Shown here piece by piece: positions 38,669 through 44,529 of a DNA stretch of 44,529 nucleotides. The translations under genes were made by a program, and so were the position numbers. Below the pieces are notes generated by a model that saw nothing but the letters and a program-made list of their open reading frames with translations, was not told the origin of the DNA and made no database searches. Origin of the DNA: Agathobaculum butyriciproducens (lineage in GTDB: Bacteria > Bacillota > Clostridia > Oscillospirales > Butyricicoccaceae). Each line of letters begins with the position of its first letter. Position 1 is the first letter of the stretch. The DNA lies in NCBI GenBank assembly GCA_003096535.1, contig QEKJ01000022.1, positions 1-44,529 of the forward strand, written 5' to 3'.

Positions 38669-39760
38669 TTACTCCTCCTCCGAAGTGTTTACAGGTTCAT
38701 TAACATAAAGCCGACGCTCTTTCAAATACTGAATAAGCTCCGGCTCGTTGATATCGTCCAGAAAATCAAACCAGCTAAGCTCCTGTACAGCGGTGTCAGA
38801 CATAGAAACAGCCACCTCGACGAGATGGTTGACCATCTGCAAGGTGGCTTTGAGAGTATTCAGTTTGAGCGTGCCGCGGAACATCCGGATTTCAACGGTA
38901 TCTGCGTTCGTGAGATTGACCGCCGTGTAACGTCCGGCACAGGAGTTTTTAGCGTGGCTCATTTGTTCGGACGGCGTAAGGCGAATGCCGTACCGAGCGG
39001 CCCAACGGTTCATCTGGCTCTGTGTGCGGCGGCTGAACCGCAACAGCTCCGCCCAGAATTTTTCGACGAAGTACAGCAGGCGAGCAATCGCGGCCTCCTG
39101 CTGCTCATAAGTGCAGCCAAACGCCAGACGTGAGATATGAACGTGCAGTCCGCAGGTTCCTGCCGCATGGCTGAGGTACCCCATGCTCTGCGCTTTACGC
39201 AACACCTCCGCCCACGGCATTTCGTTCAAATGGTATTCGAGCGTCATTGGATGGGTAACAAGCTCCAAGCCTTCATCCAGACTGCCGTCCGTCTTGATGT
39301 AGAGATTTTCTGCGTCCTTGTTCGCGATGTCGAGCAGCTTCTGCGCATTGCTGTTGACCGTACCGCCGTCGTCGATTTCAAGCTCAACGCCGAAATGACG
39401 CAGACCTTTGCCGTGGAACACGAGGTCGGGCGTGTAATTGTACTCGTGAATAATTTGACAATGCTCATCCCAGCAGGATGCGCAGTAGGCGTTGTCGTCA
39501 TTGTCCCAATACGCGCGGTCACGATGAATAATACGGTTGCAGTCCTCACAGCGGACGTAGTATTCATCAAAGCAGTGGTCGCAAAGCGTGTGCGTGTCAT
39601 CCTCGACGGCATTTTCCTCGTAAACCCGCTCGGCACAGTGGTCACAGATTACGGTCAGGCAATCCGCGCAGTCCTCGCAGAGCCAGTCATTTTCCACTTG
39701 GAACATTTCGTCGATCGGATGCTCCGCACCACAGTTTGCACAAATTCTTGTTTCACTCAT
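38669..39760 (-). CDS. Amidoligase (glutamine-synthetase-like fold) with N-terminal zinc ribbons
   Basis: 363 aa. Residues 1-105 hold about 13 Cys in CxxC pairs (C7/C10, C28/C31, C39/C42, C60/C63, C71/C74, C93/C96), LIM-like zinc knuckles. Residues 120-320 match the putative amidoligase family of glutamine-synthetase-like enzymes: FGVELEI (123-129), KTDGSL (156-161) with GLELVTH, CGLHVHIS (203-210), and AVNL..TVEIRMFRGT. Such enzymes are predicted to join a carboxylate and an amine using ATP. AGGAGG lies before the ATG. Next to the glutamine amidotransferase it suggests an amidation or isopeptide-forming pair. Confidence 0.85.
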   Translation of the reverse strand: MSETRICANCGAEHPIDEMFQVENDWLCEDCADCLTVICDHCAERVYEENAVEDDTHTLCDHCFDEYYVRCEDCNRIIHRDRAYWDNDDNAYCASCWDEHCQIIHEYNYTPDLVFHGKGLRHFGVELEIDDGGTVNSNAQKLLDIANKDAENLYIKTDGSLDEGLELVTHPMTLEYHLNEMPWAEVLRKAQSMGYLSHAAGTCGLHVHISRLAFGCTYEQQEAAIARLLYFVEKFWAELLRFSRRTQSQMNRWAARYGIRLTPSEQMSHAKNSCAGRYTAVNLTNADTVEIRMFRGTLKLNTLKATLQMVNHLVEVAVSMSDTAVQELSWFDFLDDINEPELIQYLKERRLYVNEPVNTSEEE

Positions 39761-39790
39761 TGGTTAGTCCTCCTTTTTGTTTAGTGAATG

Positions 39791-40078
39791 TTAATATTCT
39801 TCAGCAAGCAGCATAGTAGAATGCGTCAAATCGTCGATGATGAACACCTTCGCGTCTACGGCATCGTCACAAGGGACATCAAGCTCGTAACGGTATGTCG
39901 GCTGTTCCTGCTCGTGGACGATGTGTTGGCCAGTCGGTGTTTTCGTCAGCGTGAATACCTGCAGGTAATCTTTTTTCTCGATTTCCATTGTCAGAACCAT
40001 GTGCCACATAAGATGAACAAGCCATGCGGGAATCTCGCTTTCTATCCCGCGCGTCAGAAATTTTTGATCGTCGAACAT
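39791..40078 (-). CDS. DUF960-family protein
   Basis: 95 aa. MFDDQKFLTRGIESEIPAWLVHLMWHMV..DYLQVFTL..HIVHEQEQPTYRYEL is the signature of the DUF960 family (small proteins of phages and integrative elements; function unknown). AAGGAGG precedes the ATG at 40078; longer in-frame starts lack a site. First gene of the operon with the amidoligase, 30 bases upstream of it. Confidence 0.82.
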   Translation of the reverse strand: MFDDQKFLTRGIESEIPAWLVHLMWHMVLTMEIEKKDYLQVFTLTKTPTGQHIVHEQEQPTYRYELDVPCDDAVDAKVFIIDDLTHSTMLLAEEY

Positions 40079-40097
40079 TTTCGCTTCCTCCTTTTTG

Positions 40098-40133
40098 ACA
40101 AAAAGTAAGCTCCTGAGAATATCCCAGGAGCTT
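40098..40133 (-). terminator. Terminator between the AraC gene and the DUF960 operon
   Basis: Perfect 9-bp stem AAGCTCCTG / CAGGAGCTT with a nine-base loop; on the minus strand followed by ACTTTTTG. It ends the AraC transcript and, being only 20 bases before the DUF960 start, could also attenuate that operon. I see no strong separate promoter for the operon; TATTAT near 40141-40146 is possible. Confidence 0.75.
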
Positions 40134-40215
40134 CTACATCTATAATATATGTCCAAAAGTGGCGGAAACACAGAAAAAAACATGGTTCAAGCTATGCTTT
40201 TCTCATATTATTCTG

Positions 40216-41076
40216 TCAATGCGTTGTAATGAATACAGTTTTCCGAAACTGATACGGTGTAAGACCGGTACTTTTCTTAAATGCACGAATCAGATTAGAA
40301 GCAGAGCAAAACGCACAGTCATAAGCAATCTCTTCTATGCTGTCATCCGATTCTGAAAGCTGTAGTTTTGCATAGGATAGCCGCAGATTGAGCAGATACT
40401 CATGCGGCGATAAACCGGTTTCCTCGCGAAATCGGCGAGAAAAGTAGAACCGGCTAAGCGATACCTGCGCAGCAACTTCTTCTATTTGAATATTTTCATG
40501 AAAATGCTCGTCCATCCAGTCCTTTGCCGCCTGTATCTGCGGCGAAACGTTGTGTGCCGCGTGCCCTTGGGTATTCAGCGAGGAAAGTATATGGTGAATG
40601 ACGACCGACATGCGATCGTCTGCATTGGCATCAAGTGGCAGCATCTGCATGATCTTTTGAAAGTCCTTCTCCAAGCCATACTGCTTGCTGAACAGCGCAC
40701 CGTTGTTCTTCCACAGAAGATCGCAGTACGCCTGTGAGGCATTGCCGTGAAAATGAAACCAGCTGAACTGCGCCTCTCTCTTTGTATAGTAGTGGTGCGG
40801 AAAATTGCAGTCGATGAGCACGATATCATCGGCGCTTGCTGTGAATGTCTGATCCCGATATGTGAACTGCATTTCACCCGAATGAATGTAAAACATCAAA
40901 AATGCGTTCAAATGTTTTCTGCGCACGCTGTACGGCGCACTGCAAAGATAACGTGCACCCCAGAGACCATAAAACAGGTGCTGCTGCGCAAAAGCCGAAG
41001 CAGTATGAAAATAGATCCCTTCTTTTTCTATGATACCGGGTTCAAATCGAATAACACCCTGCTGACGAATATCCAT
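40216..41076 (-). CDS. AraC-family regulator, probably of the inositol-type operon
   Basis: 286 aa. N-terminal cupin (about 60-150: NAFLMFYIHSGEMQFTYRDQ, ADDIVLIDCNFPHHYY, FHFHGNASQAY) and C-terminal AraC domain (about 180-282) with IQIEEVAAQVSLSRFYFSRRFREETGLSPHEYLLNLRL and SIEEIAYDCAFCSASNLIRAFKKSTGLTPYQFRK. AGGGGT lies before the ATG at 41076; a GTG at 41121 has no site. Divergent from the Gfo/Idh-iolE operon; overall plan like the AraC protein at 10640. Confidence 0.92.
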   Translation of the reverse strand: MDIRQQGVIRFEPGIIEKEGIYFHTASAFAQQHLFYGLWGARYLCSAPYSVRRKHLNAFLMFYIHSGEMQFTYRDQTFTASADDIVLIDCNFPHHYYTKREAQFSWFHFHGNASQAYCDLLWKNNGALFSKQYGLEKDFQKIMQMLPLDANADDRMSVVIHHILSSLNTQGHAAHNVSPQIQAAKDWMDEHFHENIQIEEVAAQVSLSRFYFSRRFREETGLSPHEYLLNLRLSYAKLQLSESDDSIEEIAYDCAFCSASNLIRAFKKSTGLTPYQFRKTVFITTH

Positions 41077-41124
41077 AACAGCACCCCTAATGTCAGAGCA
41101 AAAATTGCATATTTTGTGCACGCA

Positions 41125-41160
41125 TTACACGTGACAGCTTTCGTCTCTTATGATATCATA
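41125..41160 (+). promoter_or_regulatory. Promoter and palindrome before the Gfo/Idh gene
   Basis: TTACAC (41125-41130), 18-bp spacer, TATGAT (41149-41154). The -10 box is half of a perfect palindrome TATGATATCATA (41149-41160), a possible operator. Confidence 0.5.
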
Positions 41161-41213
41161 GGCACAACAGAAAGGCAAGAAACCTTCCGATCGTTCAAAA
41201 GGAGAAGATACTT

Positions 41214-42344
41214 ATGAGCAAGGAAATTAAAATCGGTCTGATCGGCGCTGGCTGGATGGGCAAGGCTCACACCACCGCATTCCACAACGCACGCATGATC
41301 TTCGGCGATGATATGCCGGTATTTGAGCTGGTAAGCGACGTCAGCGAGGATGCAGTAGCAAAGTTCGCCAAGAACATGGGCTACAACCGCTACACCACCA
41401 ACTGGATGGACGTTGTCACCGATCCCGAAATCGACCTGGTTGACGTTGCAACCCCGAACTGCATGCACTACGAGATGGCAAAGGCTGCTCTGGAGCACGG
41501 CAAGCATGTTTTCTGCGAGAAGCCGCTGTCTCTGTCTGCTGAGCAGTCCCGCGAGCTGGCTGATCTGGCCAAGGGAAAGGGCGTAGTCAACTACTGCGGT
41601 TTCTCCAACATCATGAACCCGGCAAACCAGTACGTTGCAGAGCTCGTCAAGTCCGGCAAGCTGGGCAAGATCATGCGCGTACACGCTACTTACGATCAGG
41701 ATATGCTGCTCGATCCGTCCATTCCGATCGCATGGCGTCACATCAACAAGCTGGCAGGTTCCGGCGCACTCGGCGACCTGTGCAGCCACCTGCTGAGCGT
41801 TTCCCAGATGATCATGGGCGACATGAGCGAGGTGCTCGGCGTGCAGTCCATCGTTATTCCGGAGCGTCCGGTCAAGGCAGGCAGCACTGAGATGGGCAAG
41901 GTTGAGAACGACGACCTCATCACCTTCCTCGTTAAGTATGAAAACGGTGCAATTGGTGACTTCTCGTCCTCCCGTGTTGCAACCGGCCGCAAGAACTACT
42001 TCTATTACGAGATTCAGGGCACCGAGGGCTCGGTAGTATACGATCTGGAGCGCATGTGCGAGGTTCAGGTTTACTTCAAGGCTGACGCAGACAAGGACAA
42101 CGGCCGTGACTGCGGCTTCCGCACCGTACTGCTCAACCCGCAGCACAAGGGCTTCAAGTACTTCCAGCCGGCAGGCGGCATCGCAATCGCATTCGACGAT
42201 ATGAAGACGCTGCAGGCTCACGCACTCATGCAGGCTATGCACGGCGGCGAGTACATCTGCAACTTCGAGATGGGCGCCAAGGTTGACGGCATTATCAACG
42301 CAGTGCTCAAGTCCGTTAAGTCGGGCACTTGGGAAAAGTGCTAA
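41214..42344 (+). CDS. Gfo/Idh/MocA-family oxidoreductase
   Basis: 376 aa. N-terminal Rossmann fold with GLIGAGWMGKAHTTAF (8-23), VDVATPNCMHYEMAKAALEHGKHVFCEKPLS (the EKP motif with catalytic Lys near 104) and the C-terminal barrel with GSGALGDLCSHLL (catalytic D/H) and GAIGDFSSSRVATG. NAD(P)-dependent oxidation of a sugar or cyclitol; beside iolE an inositol or scyllo-inositol dehydrogenase role is likely, unproven. AAGGAG lies before the ATG. First gene of the operon. Confidence 0.9.
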   Translation: MSKEIKIGLIGAGWMGKAHTTAFHNARMIFGDDMPVFELVSDVSEDAVAKFAKNMGYNRYTTNWMDVVTDPEIDLVDVATPNCMHYEMAKAALEHGKHVFCEKPLSLSAEQSRELADLAKGKGVVNYCGFSNIMNPANQYVAELVKSGKLGKIMRVHATYDQDMLLDPSIPIAWRHINKLAGSGALGDLCSHLLSVSQMIMGDMSEVLGVQSIVIPERPVKAGSTEMGKVENDDLITFLVKYENGAIGDFSSSRVATGRKNYFYYEIQGTEGSVVYDLERMCEVQVYFKADADKDNGRDCGFRTVLLNPQHKGFKYFQPAGGIAIAFDDMKTLQAHALMQAMHGGEYICNFEMGAKVDGIINAVLKSVKSGTWEKC

Positions 42345-42359
42345 GGGAGGTTCAAGGCT

Positions 42360-43250
42360 ATGTTTAATAATGTAAAACTCGGCATTGCGCCGATTGGCTG
42401 GACGAATGACGATATGCCGCAGCTCGGCGGCGAGCTGACCTTCGAGCAGATGGTTTCCGAAGCGGCTCTGGCAGGCTTTCAGGGCACCGAGGTCGGCGGC
42501 AAGTTTCCGACCGACCCGGCGGTGCTGAACAAGGCGCTCGACCTGCGCGGCATCAAGATTGCATCCCAGTGGTTCTCGAGCTTCCTGTGCTCGACCCCCT
42601 ACGAGGAGAACGAAAAGGCATTTATCGAGCAGCTGGACTTCCTCGAGGCTGTCGGTGCAAGCCGCATCAACGTATGCGAGCTGACCCGCTGCCTGTTCGC
42701 AGAGGAGTGCTCGATGTTCGGTGACAACAAGCCGATCGCCACCGACGAAGAGTGGGATAAGCTGTGCGACGGTCTGAACAAGCTGGGCAAGATTGCTGCT
42801 GACCGCGGCTTCAAGCTGTGCTTCCATCACCATATGGCAACGGTTGTACAGACCTTCGAGGAAACCAAGCGCCTGATGGACAACACCGATCCGCGCTACG
42901 TTTACCTCTGCTTCGACACCGGCCACTTCACCTTTTCCAAGGAAGATGCCGTCAAGGCAGCCAGGGAGTTCGGCCTGCGTATCGGCCACGTTCACCTCAA
43001 GGACATCCGTCCCGACATGATGGAAAAGGCTTACGCCGAGGGCTTCAAGTTCCGCAAGGCGGTTCTGGAAGGCTGCTTCACCATTCCGGGTGACGGCTGC
43101 GTCGACTATCCGGGCGTATTCAAGGCTCTGCACGATGCACACTACGAGGGCTGGTTCATCGTAGAGGCCGAGCAGGACCCGGCAAAGGCAAATCCGCTCG
43201 AGTATGCCAAGATGGCACGCGAGTATATCAAGAAAACCGCAGGTATCTGA
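42360..43250 (+). CDS. iolE: myo-Inosose-2 dehydratase (IolE)
   Basis: 296 aa, family length. TIM-barrel of the xylose isomerase type; the N-terminal LGIAPIGWTNDDMPQLGGE is the IolE signature. Metal-binding residues lie in FHHHMATVVQ, CFDTGHFTFS and GHVHLKDIR. It dehydrates 2-keto-myo-inositol (scyllo-inosose) to a trihydroxycyclohexadione derivative in inositol catabolism. The start follows GGGAGG by ten bases. It lies 15 bases after the Gfo/Idh gene, supporting an inositol role for the pair. Confidence 0.92.
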   Translation: MFNNVKLGIAPIGWTNDDMPQLGGELTFEQMVSEAALAGFQGTEVGGKFPTDPAVLNKALDLRGIKIASQWFSSFLCSTPYEENEKAFIEQLDFLEAVGASRINVCELTRCLFAEECSMFGDNKPIATDEEWDKLCDGLNKLGKIAADRGFKLCFHHHMATVVQTFEETKRLMDNTDPRYVYLCFDTGHFTFSKEDAVKAAREFGLRIGHVHLKDIRPDMMEKAYAEGFKFRKAVLEGCFTIPGDGCVDYPGVFKALHDAHYEGWFIVEAEQDPAKANPLEYAKMAREYIKKTAGI

Positions 43251-43323
43251 TTACAGACTGTAAAAGCAGAGAAAAGAGAAAACAGAAAACAGCATACGTG
43301 CTGACTGATAGGAGGAAATAAAA

Positions 43324-44340
43324 ATGACTAAGATGACGAAACGAATTGGTGCAGCAATGCTTAGTACAGCGCTGCTTCTGGGCGCACTGACCGGCTGCGG
43401 TGGCAATACCTCGTCATCGACGGACGGCGATAACGCTGCAAGCACTTCCACCGAGAATCCGCACATCACCGTTGTTCTGAAAACCTTGGCTTCCGAGTAC
43501 TGGGCCTATGTAGCCAAGGGATGCGAGCAGGCTGGCAAGGACCTCGGCGCTGAGGTTGATGTACAGGGTGCGACCTCGGAGACCGCGTACGACGAACAGC
43601 TCTCCATGATCGAAACCGTACTGAACGCAAGCGGCACGGATGCAATGGTCGTTGCACCGCTGCAGTCCGAGACGGTTGCAACCCAGATCGCAAATGCGGA
43701 AATTCCGATCATTGCGATTGACACCAACGTAGAATCCGATAAGGTTCTGAGCTTTGTAGGCTTCGATAACGAGGCTATGGCCTCCATGGGCGGCGAAGCT
43801 GCAGTAGAAGCAGCTAAGGAAGCCGGCTGGGATACCATTACCGCAATTGGTATTGCGGGTGTACAGGGCGACTCCACCTCCGAAGCACGCATGGGCGGCT
43901 ACAAGGCAGGTGTTGAAAAGGCTGGCGGCACTTATCTGGATGCGGAGACCCAGTACGCTGACGGTGTATCCGACAAAGCTGTAACCGCAATGGAAGCGAT
44001 CATCCAGAGCCATCCGGAGGGTATTGCGATCGTTGTCTGCAATAATGACGACATGGCCGTCGGCGCTGCACGTGCAGCAGCTTCCTATCCGGCTTACAAG
44101 AACACCATTTTCGTTGGCTGTGGCGGCAATGTTGCAGCACTCGATGCAATCCTTGCAGGTCAGGAGACCATGACCGTTGCTGTTGACGGCTACGACGTAG
44201 GCTACCGCGGTGTTCAGGCAGCAGTTGACGCACTGAACGGCAAGACCCTTGATAAGTTTATCGCTTCTACCGCTTCTATCGTAACTGCCGACAACGCAGA
44301 AGAGCAGAAGGCGATCGTTGAAAAGAAACAAAACGGCTAA
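43324..44340 (+). CDS. Sugar-type ABC transporter substrate-binding lipoprotein
   Basis: 338 aa. Lipoprotein signal with lipobox LTGC (Cys25), then a Ser/Thr-rich linker and a periplasmic-binding-protein type 1 (ribose/xylose/inositol) fold: ITVVLKTLASEYWAYVAKGCEQAGKDLGAEV, MVVAPLQSETVATQIANAEIPIIAIDTN, GIAIVVCNNDDMAVGAARA, MTVAVDGYDVGYRGVQAA. Membrane-anchored on the outside; from operon context the ligand is probably inositol or a related polyol. AGGAGG lies seven bases before the ATG. Confidence 0.93.
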   Translation: MTKMTKRIGAAMLSTALLLGALTGCGGNTSSSTDGDNAASTSTENPHITVVLKTLASEYWAYVAKGCEQAGKDLGAEVDVQGATSETAYDEQLSMIETVLNASGTDAMVVAPLQSETVATQIANAEIPIIAIDTNVESDKVLSFVGFDNEAMASMGGEAAVEAAKEAGWDTITAIGIAGVQGDSTSEARMGGYKAGVEKAGGTYLDAETQYADGVSDKAVTAMEAIIQSHPEGIAIVVCNNDDMAVGAARAAASYPAYKNTIFVGCGGNVAALDAILAGQETMTVAVDGYDVGYRGVQAAVDALNGKTLDKFIASTASIVTADNAEEQKAIVEKKQNG

Positions 44341-44369
44341 ACCGAATTCTGTCATCACAGATCCGTAAA

Positions 44370-44412
44370 AGCAGGCGGGCATATGTGCAAGCGTGTGCCC
44401 GCTTCTTCATTT
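44370..44412 (+). terminator. Hairpin between binding protein and ABC ATPase
   Basis: GCGGGCA (44375-44381) pairs with TGCCCGC (44396-44402); TTCTTCATTTTG follows. An imperfect T-tract fits partial termination or mRNA stabilisation, which commonly keeps binding-protein levels above those of the transporter core. Confidence 0.55.
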
Positions 44413-44434
44413 TGTGAAAGAAAAGAGTGAAAAG

Positions 44435-44529
44435 ATGAGTGAATACGTAGTAGAACTGAAAAACGCGACCAAGCGTTTTCCGGGCGTAGTGGCTCTGAAA
44501 AACATGCAGCTTTCCGTCAAGCCGGGCGA
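44435..44529 (+). CDS. Sugar ABC transporter ATP-binding protein, N-terminal fragment
   Basis: 31 codons before the window ends: MSEYVVELKNATKRFPGVVALKN.. SVKPG, the usual start of RbsA/MglA/XylG-type double ATPases just before the Walker A loop. The ribosome site is modest (AAGAG). It would energise uptake with the binding protein upstream. Confidence 0.85.
   Translation, partial: MSEYVVELKNATKRFPGVVALKNMQLSVKPG

Noticed and set aside
41148-43142. 664-codon minus-strand frame across the Gfo/Idh and iolE genes
   Set aside because: Antisense to two recognisable enzymes; no initiation signals.

Overview
The window reads as part of the chromosome of a spore-forming member of the Clostridia (Bacillota), with GC in the low-to-mid 50s by eye. 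Support: strong AGGAGG-type ribosome binding sites, SLH-anchored surface proteins, spoVA spore genes, a clostridial-type 5S rRNA, and a PyrR-controlled pyrimidine operon. An Oscillospirales / Butyricicoccaceae-like gut anaerobe is my best guess; that is inference, not something read from a marker gene.

Layout. 1-130: 3' end of a 5S rRNA and its terminator. 0.4-7.2 kb: minus-strand housekeeping genes (TSUP permease with an autoregulated MarR, gap, a small exported protein, an SLH protein, an iron-type alcohol dehydrogenase) and one plus-strand kinase-like protein. 7.4-8.6 kb: gene-free by ORF, but holding a repeat module and a roughly 820-nt candidate structured RNA with its own promoter and terminator. 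8.7-13.6 kb: a Cys-rich small protein, an IolH-like epimerase divergent from an AraC regulator, a MATE exporter and an HPr-like protein lacking His15. 13.8-20 kb: pyrR-pyrF-carA-carB behind a leader with textbook PyrR attenuator geometry. 20.26-20.98 kb: two head-to-head copies of a structured repeat whose stems covary. 21.1-24.2 kb: an isochorismatase / TIGR04076-like / EFR1-type ferredoxin operon, an orphan prepilin-like protein, and a structured leader in front of two overlapping tiny ORFs.

24.2-40.1 kb is accessory. spoVAD is cut after its C-terminal third by a large serine recombinase whose stop codon lies about 15 nt from the junction; the spoVAD N-terminus is nowhere in the window, so the far end of the element is outside it or lost. 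Behind it lie a P-loop ATPase, small ORFs, an unrecognised 580-aa protein, a secreted PepX-type peptidase with SLH repeats, a Phd/ParE-type toxin-antitoxin pair, a small resolvase, a single-chain MNT-HEPN protein, an orphan VbhA-like antitoxin, and a tight operon of DUF960, a Zn-ribbon amidoligase, a class II glutamine amidotransferase and two tiny acidic hydrophobic peptides (28 and 24 aa). That operon is the best candidate here for an undescribed biochemical system.

40.2-44.5 kb: an AraC regulator divergent from a Gfo/Idh oxidoreductase, iolE, a sugar-binding lipoprotein and the start of its ABC ATPase, which is an inositol-type catabolic operon. Together with the IolH-like gene at 9.5 kb, inositol catabolism looks split between two AraC-controlled sites. 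Dispersed intergenic repeats with compensatory stem changes are a recurring theme of the window. Many long open frames lie antisense to real genes and were left out.
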